Part shown: one piece after another, positions 1 to 8,192 of the stretch
How positions within the stretch are numbered: the first letter of the stretch is position 1
Layout: each line of letters opens with the position of its first letter
The notes under the pieces: generated by a model
What the model saw: only the letters and a program-made list of their open reading frames with translations
Told to the model about the DNA's origin: nothing
Database searches by the model: none
Origin: JAFNGF01 sp964567045
Lineage (GTDB): Bacteria; Planctomycetota; Phycisphaerae; Sedimentisphaerales; Anaerobacaceae
Direction: 5' to 3'
Length of the DNA stretch: 33,710 nt
Assembly: GCA_964567045.1 (NCBI GenBank)
Contig: CAZMLE010000046.1
Coordinates: 1 to 33,710 of the forward strand
Program-made: the position numbers and the translations under genes

Positions 1-134
1 GTAGAAATCCCGTAGGTTGCAAAAACTCATACGACCAATATAGAGCTGTGGCAACCCTTGCGAAATTCGTCACCTATAGGAAAGCTCAGTTCAAATGAAA
101 TACAAGAGCTTAGGACCGTCAAATAGAGGTGCTC

Positions 135-878
135 ATGGGAAATTCTGGTGAAGATACGGACCATTTCTTGCCTAAAAAGTTTCGTTGGTATACGCTCGGC
201 GCGCTAATTCTTCTCCTGGGACTGGGGATCATCGTAGCAATTTCAGGCTTGTTTAACTTTCTTCTACTGAGTGTGGGAGAATTTGCCTTGTATTTTATCT
301 ACCAGAGAAAGTGGAGAAAGCTCCACCAAGGCATTGATCTGGTCGGTGGGCAAAAGGCGGACACTAGATCATTTCCTTTCGGCCGGTATGTTCTCTTGGC
401 CTGGGTCTATGCGATGATCATGGAATTCTGTGTGGATTTCGGTGCTTACGGCACGATCAATCCAGCTATCGTTCTGGTCATAATGGTCGTGCTCACTCCG
501 CATTATTTCTTCATGGCCGCCATCTTTCGCCTGTGGTTTCGGTGGTACACTTACTCCCCTCGCCAAGCGTACTTTACGATTGGGATAGTTGGGTTCTTAT
601 TAGAGTCCGTTATTTTGAAACTCTTTGCCGGAACATTCGAGTTGTCGGGCATCTTGCTTTTCCCGATAGATGCTCCGGTTCATATGCTAAATTATGGGGG
701 ATTTGTGTTAATTCCCACGCTCCGCCAGAATCAAGCCGAGCAAAGAGAACCCGTGAGAACGAGAAAGAAATACCTCGTGGGCATCTTGGGAACCTTGGCC
801 CTGACGCTCCCCGAAATCGCCGGGACTTATTGGTTTGTCTATAAGGTGCTCCTCAAAGAAAACTGGGTTTTGCGATGA
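135..878 (+). CDS. Hypothetical multi-pass membrane protein
   Basis: I do not recognise a family. The 247-residue product has about six or seven hydrophobic segments: a long block near residues 18-55 (probably two helices), then further ones around 78-95, 108-130, 143-160, 170-190 and 212-235. Short basic loops lie between them, so it is an integral membrane protein with no catalytic motif that I can see. An in-frame GTG exists at 129, but the ATG at 135 is preferred because the purine-rich stretch AGAGGT (125-130) sits at Shine-Dalgarno distance from it. It stands alone. The nearest downstream sequence is a transposase remnant on the opposite strand that overlaps its last codons. That it is a real gene is likely; its function is unknown. 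Confidence 0.7.
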   Translation: MGNSGEDTDHFLPKKFRWYTLGALILLLGLGIIVAISGLFNFLLLSVGEFALYFIYQRKWRKLHQGIDLVGGQKADTRSFPFGRYVLLAWVYAMIMEFCVDFGAYGTINPAIVLVIMVVLTPHYFFMAAIFRLWFRWYTYSPRQAYFTIGIVGFLLESVILKLFAGTFELSGILLFPIDAPVHMLNYGGFVLIPTLRQNQAEQREPVRTRKKYLVGILGTLALTLPEIAGTYWFVYKVLLKENWVLR

Positions 879-985
879 CAAACCACACCTCCATCCTCGG
901 CCAGCACGCCCGTTGCTGCCAACGGCGGTTCGAATACCTGCCAAATCTCCTCTGGCAGTTTCCGGGCAATGTCTTTGAGTTCCAT
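839..985 (-). pseudogene. Remnant of IS4/IS5-family transposase N-terminus
   Basis: Read on the minus strand from an ATG at 985, the first 20 or so codons give MELKDIARKLPEEIWQVFEP. This resembles the N-terminus of the short IS5-type transposases (DUF4096 type) common in planctomycetes. After that the reading frame breaks up: an NGRxG-like motif appears in the next frame, as if one base were lost, and the open frame ends at 839. The rest of the transposase, including the DDE residues, is absent. The similarity is by recollection of the family. A chance match over so short a stretch is possible. Confidence 0.4.
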
Positions 986-1339
986 AGGAAGCTTTCTGTC
1001 TTACCATTTTCGACTCTTATCGGACGCCTCCTATATCGTCATGACCACCCTGATTACCTGAGGTCTTTTCCGCTAGCCCTAAGGCTGCGCGCACTGCATT
1101 TTTATCCCGACAAAAAATCTAAAAGTCCGTTCTACCGTTTGCTTTTCTGACTGGGATTTTCCTTGCTTCTGGGACTTGGATTGGCAACAAGTTTCGAGGG
1201 CCGGCACGCGAATTTCTTCACTATTTTGGAGTAAGCTCTCCGAAGGGGCAACAAAGATGCTTGCATTTTCAAACCACATTTTGGTAGATTAAGCAAAATA
1301 GAGCTCACGGTGTTGCTGAGCAAGTTTAAGGGGACAAAG
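986..1339. other. Intergenic stretch without a convincing gene
   Basis: Only short overlapping open frames occur here on both strands, with no family resemblance, no credible ribosome binding site and low-complexity Lys/Ser/Arg content. No tRNA, clear terminator or long repeat was seen. The promoter for pta-ackA probably lies in the A/T-rich part after about 1270, but no hexamer pair stands out. Confidence 0.5.
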
Positions 1340-1402
1340 ATGCTCGACCAAAAAACGATGAATAAACAGAACGGCGATGGGATATTAGTTTTCGCAAAGT
1401 AA
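1340..1402 (+). CDS. Possible 20-codon leader peptide upstream of pta
   Basis: A purine-rich AAGGGG (1328-1333) precedes an ATG at 1340 by a normal distance. The frame encodes 20 residues and stops with TAA at 1400-1402. That stop codon is itself the start of the TAAGGA sequence that could serve as the ribosome binding site for pta at 1416. The spacing would allow translational coupling. There is no homology to lean on and very short ORFs with such signals arise by chance, so this is a weak call. Confidence 0.2.
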   Translation: MLDQKTMNKQNGDGILVFAK

Positions 1403-1415
1403 GGAATTAGCAGGG

Positions 1416-2456
1416 ATGGACATTATAGGCAGTTTTAGAGAGAAAATAAGGGGGAAAGGTCTATCGGTCGTTTTGCCAGAAGGCAGAGACGAGCGAATAG
1501 TTCAGGCCGCCCGAAGACTTAAAGACCAGGATGTTGCACAGCCGATTGTACTCGGAAAGCCTCAGCAAATCGAAACTGCGGTTGAAAAAGCCGGTGCCAA
1601 TCTCAATGGCATCAGAATCATTTATCCGAAAGAAAGTGACAAACTAGATGCCTACGCTGAAAAATACAGTGGTCAAAGGGACGGTATCCCTGCGGTTGTG
1701 GCAAAACACATAGTCGTCAAGCCGCTGTTCTACGCAGGCATGATGGTAGCTTGTGGCGAGGCTGATGCCGTCGTCGGCGGTGTTGCCAGCGCAACCGCAA
1801 CTCTCATTCAGGCCGGCGTCCTGACCGTTGGATTAATCCCTGGAATCAAGACTCCTTCCAGCTACTTTCTCATGGTCATTCCAGACTTTCTCGGGGAAAA
1901 GGACAAGCCCTTCATTTATGCCGACTGTGCTGTTAACGTTGACCCTACCGCCGAGCAGCTCGCAGACATAGCCTTGGCTTCTGCTGTGAGCGCAAGGCGA
2001 ATTCTGGGCGAAGAGCCGCGCGTGGCTCTGCTTTCGTTCTCCACCAAAGGCAGCGCTTTCGGTCCAAGTGTGGATAAAGTCAAGGAAGCTCTCAGGATAG
2101 CACGGGCCCGCGAGCCTGAATTGGCTATTGACGGCGAATTCCAGGCTGACTCGGCTATAGTTCCACGAGTAGCCACTAAGAAAGTCAAGAGCGAAAGTGC
2201 CGTGGCAGGAAAGGCCAACGTCCTTATTTTCCCCGATCTCAATTCAGGAAACATCGCCTATAAACTCACGCAATACATGGCCGGTGCCCAGGCCATTGGA
2301 CCGTTCCTGCAGGGGTTTGCAAAGCCCATAACCGATCTTTCAAGAGGGGCAACCGTAGATGACATAGTTGCAACGGTGATATTGACTTTGGGACAATTGC
2401 CGGAGAAACCAAATCTCATAGAAACAAAGCGCGAACCGCTGACGGCGAAAGGATAA
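1416..2456 (+). CDS. pta: Phosphate acetyltransferase
   Basis: Converts acetyl-CoA and phosphate to acetyl-phosphate and CoA in the cytoplasm, the first step of the Pta-AckA route that yields ATP from acetyl-CoA or runs in reverse to activate acetate. The 346-residue length fits the short, single-domain Pta form (about 330 residues), without the N-terminal DRTGG/BioD-like regions of the long enterobacterial form. Recognisable family blocks are the N-terminal VVLPEGRDERIVQAA, the central LLSFSTKGSAFGPSVDKV, and the C-terminal LNSGNIAYKLTQYM followed by AIGPFLQGFAKPITDLSRG. AAGGA at 1401-1405 is the likely ribosome binding site. ackA follows after only 8 bases, so the two are almost certainly co-transcribed. 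The family assignment is secure. Confidence 0.96.
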   Translation: MDIIGSFREKIRGKGLSVVLPEGRDERIVQAARRLKDQDVAQPIVLGKPQQIETAVEKAGANLNGIRIIYPKESDKLDAYAEKYSGQRDGIPAVVAKHIVVKPLFYAGMMVACGEADAVVGGVASATATLIQAGVLTVGLIPGIKTPSSYFLMVIPDFLGEKDKPFIYADCAVNVDPTAEQLADIALASAVSARRILGEEPRVALLSFSTKGSAFGPSVDKVKEALRIARAREPELAIDGEFQADSAIVPRVATKKVKSESAVAGKANVLIFPDLNSGNIAYKLTQYMAGAQAIGPFLQGFAKPITDLSRGATVDDIVATVILTLGQLPEKPNLIETKREPLTAKG

Positions 2457-2464
2457 AGCTCATA

Positions 2465-3790
2465 ATGAAAGTACTCGTTATCAATACAGGTAGCTCCTCA
2501 ATCAAATATCACTTATACCAGATGCCTGAAGCAGAGGTTTTGGCCAAAGGAACCGTCGAAAGAATCGGAGAAGAAGGCTCGAGACTCTCTCACTATTATG
2601 GCAGCAAGACCTACACCGTGCAAACAAAGGTCGAAGACGTGGAAAGGGGGATGGAACTTATATTGGAGACTTTGGTTAGTAAGGATGTGGGAGTTATTCA
2701 GGGGATTTCTGAAATCGGTGCGGTCGGCCACAGAGTCGTGCATGGAGGCGAAGAGTTTACCGGCTCTGTGATTATTGACGAAAAGGTTATTGCCTCGATC
2801 GAAAAGTTTGCAGACCTTGCTCCTCTGCATAATCCGTCAAACCTTGCGGGCATTCAAGCCGCACAGCACCGGCTGCCGGACGCAAGACAAGTCGCCTGCT
2901 TCGATACTGCATTTCATGCGACCATTCCTGATGTCGCCTACATGTATGCCTTGCCGTACGAGCTTTATGAAAACTATCGCATTCGCAGATATGGATTCCA
3001 CGGGATTTCGCACAGGTACGTTGCCAGGCGTGCTGCTGCTATAATGGGCAGAGGAAAATATGATATCAATGCCATCACCTGCCATCTTGGAAATGGCTGC
3101 TCCATTACCGCGGTAAAACAGGGCAGGGCAGTTGATACATCCATGGGATTTACCCCGTTGGAAGGCGTGCCGATGGGAACACGCTCTGGCGATCTGGACC
3201 CAGCGATACTCTTTTATCTTGCTGAAAAAGGATATGATCCGAAAACACTGGAAACACTCTGCAACAAGAAAAGTGGGCTGCTTGGAATATCGGGTATCTC
3301 AAACGATATGAGAGACATCGAGGAATTCGCAAAAAAAGGCAACTTGCGGGCGAAGCTGGCTGTCAATGTCTTCTGCTACCGTATCAAGAAGTACATCGGT
3401 GCATACACCGCTGTGCTAAATGTTGTTGACGCGCTAGTCTTTACGGGTGGAATAGGAGAAAACGCCGCCTCTTTGCGCCAGCAGATATGTACTGGTCTCA
3501 CCCAGATAGGCATTCAGCTTGACCAGGCGGCAAACCAGGCCGCAATTGCCAAAGAATCAGAAATCAGTACAGAGGCCAGCAAAGTTAAGGTCCTCGTCAT
3601 CCCGACAAATGAACAAGTTGCTATTGCCAATGATACTTATCAGTTGACCAGAACGAAGCAGGCGATTATTTCAAAGCAAAACTGTAAGTATATACCGCCT
3701 CTCTCAAAAGTTACTGGCAGAGGTCACGGCGAGGGGCCAGCGACCAGCGGTCAGGGGTCAGCATCCCGGCCGCTGAGCCCCGGTCCCTGA
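2465..3790 (+). CDS. ackA: Acetate kinase with a repeat-derived C-terminal tail
   Basis: Transfers phosphate from acetyl-phosphate to ADP, producing acetate and ATP, and is the partner of the adjacent Pta. The ASKHA-fold signatures are clear: the N-terminal VLVINTGSSSIKYHLY phosphate-binding loop, AVGHRVVHGGEEF, the HNPSN motif, ACFDTAFH, YRIRRYGFHGISHRYV, HLGNGCSI, the TPLEGVPMGTRSGDLDP signature and VFTGGIGENA. The normal protein ends at about 400 residues. Here the frame continues for some 35-40 further residues, rich in Gly, Ser and Pro, to 441. The last part of this tail (from about residue 418) is encoded by the heptamer repeat array starting at 3720, so the native stop has probably been displaced by repeat insertion or expansion. 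The tail is unlikely to matter for catalysis. Confidence 0.96.
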   Translation: MKVLVINTGSSSIKYHLYQMPEAEVLAKGTVERIGEEGSRLSHYYGSKTYTVQTKVEDVERGMELILETLVSKDVGVIQGISEIGAVGHRVVHGGEEFTGSVIIDEKVIASIEKFADLAPLHNPSNLAGIQAAQHRLPDARQVACFDTAFHATIPDVAYMYALPYELYENYRIRRYGFHGISHRYVARRAAAIMGRGKYDINAITCHLGNGCSITAVKQGRAVDTSMGFTPLEGVPMGTRSGDLDPAILFYLAEKGYDPKTLETLCNKKSGLLGISGISNDMRDIEEFAKKGNLRAKLAVNVFCYRIKKYIGAYTAVLNVVDALVFTGGIGENAASLRQQICTGLTQIGIQLDQAANQAAIAKESEISTEASKVKVLVIPTNEQVAIANDTYQLTRTKQAIISKQNCKYIPPLSKVTGRGHGEGPATSGQGSASRPLSPGP

Positions 3791-3804
3791 TCGCTGATCC
3801 CTGT
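3720..3804. repeat. Heptamer repeat array (GGTCAG/CTGATCC type)
   Basis: From 3720 the sequence falls into 7-base units with a constant core: GAGGTCA, CGGCGAG, GGGCCAG, CGACCAG, CGGTCAG, GGGTCAG. After a short break come inverted-sense units TCCCTGA, TCGCTGA, TCCCTGT up to 3804. The two halves are imperfect reverse complements, so the array could fold back. It overlaps the last codons of ackA. It has the same periodicity as the arrays at 8421, 10234, 11889, 25671 and 25853 but a different unit. Confidence 0.75.
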
Positions 3805-3834
3805 CGGCCTGGCCTTGAGAAAGGGCGCAAGTCG

Positions 3835-4397
3835 GTTGGGCAAAATATAGCGACACAGACTTCGAGGCAAGGCCCACAGCCCCGATCCGGACAGCGAAAT
3901 GCCTTCCCCTGCGAGGGTCGGACTGAGGCGATGGCGCGAAAAACACGCTGGTTCCTGCGAAGAAGTCTTTGTACACACAGCCTCGTCCGGTTCCACTCCA
4001 GCAGCCGACAGAAATTCACAGAATGCCCATAACCGCGATCTCTTCGTTCTGATTTGGGTCAAAATCCTTCCACCATACCTTTGGAATGCCCCTCAGCTCG
4101 TTTTTTGGCCATTTCAACTGGGTGAAACCCCTCTCAGGCGGCCCATACGGAAAATCCTGAGCCGCTCTGATAGAATTGCTCTGGGTTTGAACTTGTTTTC
4201 TTTTTAATTTTCTTTTCGAGTTTTTCTTGACGAAAATGTGGTTAATTTGGTATAAATAGGGTTGCTCGGGTCTGCGATTTCTTAACTCTTGCCTTAGAAG
4301 ATTGCTAAGGTTTCATCCCAGTGGGGCATTGTCTAAGGTGCAGAGGTCTAACGTGAACCTTGTGCCTCGAAGTCTGTGTCCGTATATTTTGCCCAAC
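3835..4397. repeat. Segment bounded by ~40-bp inverted repeats
   Basis: The left arm (3835-3872) starts GTTGGGCAAAATATA and continues through GACACAGACTTCGAGGCA. The right arm (4358-4397) is its reverse complement with a two-base swap and one two-base insertion, so about 36 of 40 positions pair. The ~485 bases between the arms encode no recognisable protein; open frames on the minus strand (3751-4062) lack homology and a start signal. The interior carries the promoter at 4227. The structure could be a non-autonomous mobile element (MITE-like) or two diverged copies of one short repeat in opposite orientation. No target-site duplication was identified. Confidence 0.6.
4227..4256 (+). promoter_or_regulatory. 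Sigma-70-type promoter upstream of the LamG gene
   Basis: TTGACG (4227-4232) and TATAAA (4251-4256) are separated by 18 bases in an A/T-rich context, a near-consensus housekeeping promoter. Transcription would start near 4263 and leave a leader of about 335 bases before the LamG start codon. The leader contains a CCTTAG/CTAAGG hairpin (4292-4310) and the right arm of the inverted repeat. Confidence 0.6.
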
Positions 4398-4427
4398 TGC
4401 TCATACTGGAGTTCTTGAAGGAAGGAG

Positions 4428-4517
4428 GTGATAGCAAAGCACACAAGAATTTTCGTCACATCATCAGTCCGCCTTTGGCGGATTGACAGAGGGAAAAGTC
4501 CAATATCAGATGTTTAG
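4428..4517 (+). CDS. Possible 29-codon leader ORF upstream of the LamG gene
   Basis: A strong Shine-Dalgarno-like run AAGGAAGGAGG lies at 4418-4428, immediately before a GTG at 4428. The frame reads 29 codons to TAG at 4515-4517. The sequence TTCTTGAAGGA before it recurs just before the true LamG start at 4581-4590, suggesting a duplicated translation-initiation region. The ribosome binding site is very close to the GTG and the peptide has no homologue that I know, so this may be only an unused site. Confidence 0.2.
   Translation: MIAKHTRIFVTSSVRLWRIDRGKSPISDV
4464..4486. repeat. Hairpin in the LamG leader
   Basis: TCAGTCCGCC, a TTT loop and GGCGGATTGA form a 10-bp stem with one G-U pair in RNA. 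It is not followed by a T-run, so it is not a simple terminator. It lies in the leader about 110 bases before the LamG start codon. Confidence 0.55.
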
Positions 4518-4598
4518 TAGAAAGTAGTCCCAGACAGAGAGTGTTTTGGCGTCTGGCCAAAAACACAATTGTTTCAACGTTCTTGAAGGAGGACTATT

Positions 4599-7500
4599 AT
4601 GTATAGAAAATTCATTCATTTCATTCCTTGTGTTTTGGTGCTGGGATGGGCCCTGATGGGTGTGGCCCGAGCTGCTGACCCCAGTCTTGTCGGCTGGTGG
4701 AAGCTTGATGAAACCAGCGGCGTGACCGCAGCCGACAGCAGCGGTAACGGCAATAATGGTACTTTGACGAACCTGCCGGGTGACCAATGGGTTAAAGGGA
4801 TGAAGGATGGTGGCCTGGACTTTGTTCCGCCGGGCTTCGTCAATTGCGGCACGGGCAGCAGTCTGAACGTAACGGCAGACTTCACTATTGCAGCATGGGT
4901 GAAATTGGCGCCGAACACCGATGGCAACTATGGCGGCATAGCAGGCAGATTGTTCGCGACAGCCGACCTTATATACACGGGTTTCGGATTGGTCAGACAC
5001 TCCGGTAACACCTTTCGCCTGTGGGTAGGCGACAACACCGCTGATCTTGCCAAAAGCGCCGTCAGCAGTAACACGACCTATACTGACACCGGCTGGCACC
5101 ACGTCCTCGGACTGAGAAAAGATGGAAAGAATTACCTGTATGTCGATGGAGTTAAGCAGAGCGCAACAACAACTACGCCATTTGTGCCAAGCACAGATTT
5201 CTTTCACATTGGCAGGCAGTATAGCCACTTAAATGATAGATACTTCATAGGCATCATTGATGACGTCCGGCTCTATAACAGAGCGCTGGCGGATGACGAG
5301 ATAGGAGCACTGGCGTTCTGTCCCAAGGCCCACAGCCCTGAGCCGGCTGATGGTGCCCAGAATGTGGCCATGCCTCTTCTTTGTAAGTGGACGGCCGGCA
5401 CTACGGGAGCTTTGCACGATGTGTACGTCGGCACTAATCCTACGCCCGGCCCGGCCGAGTTCAAAGGCCGCCAGCCGTTCACGGTTTATTTTTATCCCGG
5501 CATGCTTACTCCTACGACCACTTACTACTGGCGAATCGATGAGGTGGAGGCCGATAATGTTACCATACACACAGGCGACGTCTGGAGCTTTACAGCAGCA
5601 CCATCGACTGCCTATAACCCGAACCCGGCTGATGGTGCCAAATGGGTCGATGCTGATGCAGACGTTAGCTGGTCTGCAGGTGCTGGAGCGGTTAAGCACG
5701 ATGTATACTTCGGAACCAATCAAGCCGATGTGGCTAATGGTACCGGCGGCACACTGAAAAGCAGCCAGCAGGCAACGAAAACATACGAACCCGGAACCCT
5801 TGCACTGGATACAACTTACTACTGGAGGATCGATGAGTACGATTCCGGCGGCACTAAGTATCCGGGCACAGTCTGGAGCTTTACAACCATCGGTGCCAAC
5901 GCCGGTATCAGAGGATACTACTTCAACAACATGAATGTAACTGGCGCTGCTGTGCTGGTCCGTATAGATTCTACGATCAACTTTAACTGGGGCGATCCTG
6001 GCTCTCCGGATCCGAAGGTCAATGTTGACCAATTCTCCGCCAGGTGGGTTGGCGTGGTGGAGGCACAATACTCCGAGCCTTACGTGTTTACCACCAATAG
6101 TGACGACGGCATCCGGGTATGGCTGAACGATGTGCTGATCATTGATAGTTGGATAGATCAGTCGCCAACCCTGCATAGCAGCTCGGCCATTAACCTTGTC
6201 GCCGGGCAGCGATATGGCGTCCGAGTGGAATACTATGAGAATGGCGGAGGCGCAGTGGCGCAACTGTACTGGCAGAGTCGTTCCACACCCAGACAAATAA
6301 TTCCCGTAGGTGCGTTGCAGCTTCCGTTAATGGCCGGTAACCCGAATCCCCCTAACGGTGCCGTAGATGTCAAGCACACGCCTACTCTGCGCTGGTCCGT
6401 GGGTGAGAAAGCTGCTAAGCACAATGTGTACTTTGGCACCGACTCTACCACGGTGGCAAATGCCACTATGGCCTCAGCAGGTATCTATCGAGGCCAGCAG
6501 GACCTCAATGCTAACAGCTACGTTCCTAGTGAAGCTCCGCTGGAGTGGAATAAGAGTTACTACTGGCGTATAGATGAGGTCAACGGCGTTGACATCTGGA
6601 AAGGCAGTATCTGGAGCTTTACCACCGCCAACTTTATCGTGGTGGATGACTTTGAGGACTATACCGATGATGTTGGCAGCAGGATATTCCAGACCTGGAA
6701 GGACGGATGGGGATACTCTGAACCGGCGCCCGGCTATCCTGGCAACGGCACCGGCTCGTCTGTGGGTTACACTCAGGCTCCATTCGCCGAGCAAAGTATC
6801 GTTCACGGCGGCGGCCAATCAATGCCGCTGGCTTATGACAACACTGGTGCGGCCGGTAAGACCCGTTACTCGGAAACTCAGCGAGAGTGGGCCTCGCCAC
6901 AGAATTGGACCAGAAACAACGTTAAGGCACTGACGTTGTACTTCTACGGCGCTACTGGCAATGCTGCTGAACAGCTCTACGTGGCGCTGGAAGATAATGC
7001 CGGCCAGGTTAAGGTGGTCAACCATCCTGACCCGGAGGCAGTCCAAGGAGCCACCTGGCAGGAGTGGAACATCGAGCTGACACAATTTGCCGGCGTGAAT
7101 CTTGCTGCTATCAAGAAGATGTATATTGGCCTGGGCAACCGGACCAGTCCCACGGCTGGTGGCACGGGCACGATATACATCGATGACATCCGGGTATATC
7201 CGAGCAGATGTGTTCCTTCGATAGGTAAGCCCGCTGCTGACTTGAGCGGCAACTGCGTTGTTGACGCGGCTGATGTGGATATATTGGCCAATCTGTGGCT
7301 GGATAGTGGATTCCAGATTACACCGGTCGATCCTGGCACGGCCGGTCTGATAGCGCACTACCCGTTAAATGGCAATGCCAATGATGTTGTTGGTGGCCAT
7401 AACGGCACTCTTATTGGTAACCCACAGTGGGTGACCGGATATCTCGACGGTGCGCTGAAATTCGGCGGCAGCGGCGACTACGTCCAAGTTGGCTACAGTC

Positions 7501-8081
7501 CTGACCTAGCCCTCAACGAGTTTACGCTGTCGGCCTGGGTAAAGATCGCCAGCGACCCGGGCGTTTTCGGAATACTTGGAACTCGTTCTGGCGGAGAGAA
7601 CACCTTCGATTTGAAGGTCATGGCCACCTACGTCCACGGCGACATAGGCAACGGTACTGCCTGGATCAACACGGCCTTAGATTTTGGTTCAGGTGACACG
7701 GGAACCACCGGACAGGGAGGCGATTTGGCCGTGTACAAATGGTACATGATCGCCTATGTGTTCGATAACACGCAGCAGCAGGTTAGACTCTATTTGGATG
7801 GCGACCTCAAGAAAACCATAAGTATTTCCGGGACACCACTGCTGATGCAATCCGGCGAGTCCATGCGGATCGGCGATACTGGTTACGAGGAGTGGATGAA
7901 TGGCCTGATCGACGAAGTCCGTATCTACAACCGAGCGCTGTCTGCTGCTCAGATTGCCTGGCTTGCCGGCTACACTTCGCTGGTCTCGATACCGGCTGAT
8001 TTGCGTCAGGACAACGCGATTAACTTCAAGGATTTTGCCGTATTAGCTGATTCTTGGCTTGAGGAGATTCTGTGGCCGTAA
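4599..8081 (+). CDS. Secreted multidomain LamG/PA14 protein with split dockerin-like F-hands
   Basis: A large exported protein (1160 residues), probably acting at the cell surface or outside in polysaccharide binding. Approximate order: signal peptide 1-25 ending ARA; LamG (concanavalin-like) 27-235 with GWWKLDETSG and IIDDVRLYNRAL; two Fn3-like modules 240-332 and 335-430, each ending in YYWRIDE and WSFT; a PA14 domain 432-578 (FTTNSDDGIRVWLN, VRVEYYE); a third Fn3-like module 580-676; a jelly-roll-like region 680-870 beginning VVDDFEDYTDD; a dockerin-like F-hand near 880-902 (DLSGNCVVDAADVDILANLW); a second LamG 910-1125; and a second F-hand at the C-terminus (DLRQDNAINFKDFAVLADSW). No glycoside hydrolase catalytic domain is visible. 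The start is supported by GAAGGAGGA at 4585-4593. It appears monocistronic, between the promoter at 4227 and the terminator at 8151. Confidence 0.9.
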   Translation: MYRKFIHFIPCVLVLGWALMGVARAADPSLVGWWKLDETSGVTAADSSGNGNNGTLTNLPGDQWVKGMKDGGLDFVPPGFVNCGTGSSLNVTADFTIAAWVKLAPNTDGNYGGIAGRLFATADLIYTGFGLVRHSGNTFRLWVGDNTADLAKSAVSSNTTYTDTGWHHVLGLRKDGKNYLYVDGVKQSATTTTPFVPSTDFFHIGRQYSHLNDRYFIGIIDDVRLYNRALADDEIGALAFCPKAHSPEPADGAQNVAMPLLCKWTAGTTGALHDVYVGTNPTPGPAEFKGRQPFTVYFYPGMLTPTTTYYWRIDEVEADNVTIHTGDVWSFTAAPSTAYNPNPADGAKWVDADADVSWSAGAGAVKHDVYFGTNQADVANGTGGTLKSSQQATKTYEPGTLALDTTYYWRIDEYDSGGTKYPGTVWSFTTIGANAGIRGYYFNNMNVTGAAVLVRIDSTINFNWGDPGSPDPKVNVDQFSARWVGVVEAQYSEPYVFTTNSDDGIRVWLNDVLIIDSWIDQSPTLHSSSAINLVAGQRYGVRVEYYENGGGAVAQLYWQSRSTPRQIIPVGALQLPLMAGNPNPPNGAVDVKHTPTLRWSVGEKAAKHNVYFGTDSTTVANATMASAGIYRGQQDLNANSYVPSEAPLEWNKSYYWRIDEVNGVDIWKGSIWSFTTANFIVVDDFEDYTDDVGSRIFQTWKDGWGYSEPAPGYPGNGTGSSVGYTQAPFAEQSIVHGGGQSMPLAYDNTGAAGKTRYSETQREWASPQNWTRNNVKALTLYFYGATGNAAEQLYVALEDNAGQVKVVNHPDPEAVQGATWQEWNIELTQFAGVNLAAIKKMYIGLGNRTSPTAGGTGTIYIDDIRVYPSRCVPSIGKPAADLSGNCVVDAADVDILANLWLDSGFQITPVDPGTAGLIAHYPLNGNANDVVGGHNGTLIGNPQWVTGYLDGALKFGGSGDYVQVGYSPDLALNEFTLSAWVKIASDPGVFGILGTRSGGENTFDLKVMATYVHGDIGNGTAWINTALDFGSGDTGTTGQGGDLAVYKWYMIAYVFDNTQQQVRLYLDGDLKKTISISGTPLLMQSGESMRIGDTGYEEWMNGLIDEVRIYNRALSAAQIAWLAGYTSLVSIPADLRQDNAINFKDFAVLADSWLEEILWP

Positions 8082-8150
8082 TCGCAGTCCCCGGTCGTCG
8101 GGGATAAACTCCTGCTGCGAAGCTAACAGACAATTGAGTTTAACACCATT

Positions 8151-8192
8151 TCGGGGCCTATGCTGGTTGATGAGGTATAGGCCCCGTTTTTT
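8151..8192 (+). terminator. Intrinsic terminator of the LamG gene
   Basis: CGGGGCCTAT (8151-8160) pairs perfectly with ATAGGCCCCG (8176-8185) around a 15-base loop and is followed at once by seven T residues. It lies 70 bases after the LamG stop codon. Confidence 0.92.

Noticed and set aside
3751..4062. Minus-strand frames across the repeat segment after ackA
   Set aside because: Arg/Ser/Pro-rich translation of repeat DNA, without homology or a start signal.
4263..4598. Known riboswitch class in the LamG leader
   Set aside because: The leader has hairpins but I could not match the conserved core of any riboswitch class.
4506..5228. Minus-strand frame opposite the start of the LamG gene
   Set aside because: Opposite the signal peptide and first LamG domain, with no family resemblance.
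5229..6296. Long minus-strand open frame opposite the LamG gene
   Set aside because: Antisense to clear Fn3-like and PA14 domains in the correct frame. It has no ribosome binding site and no recognisable domain; it is a by-product of codon use.
6819..7358. Minus-strand frame opposite the LamG gene
   Set aside because: Shadow of the coding strand; no start signal or domain.
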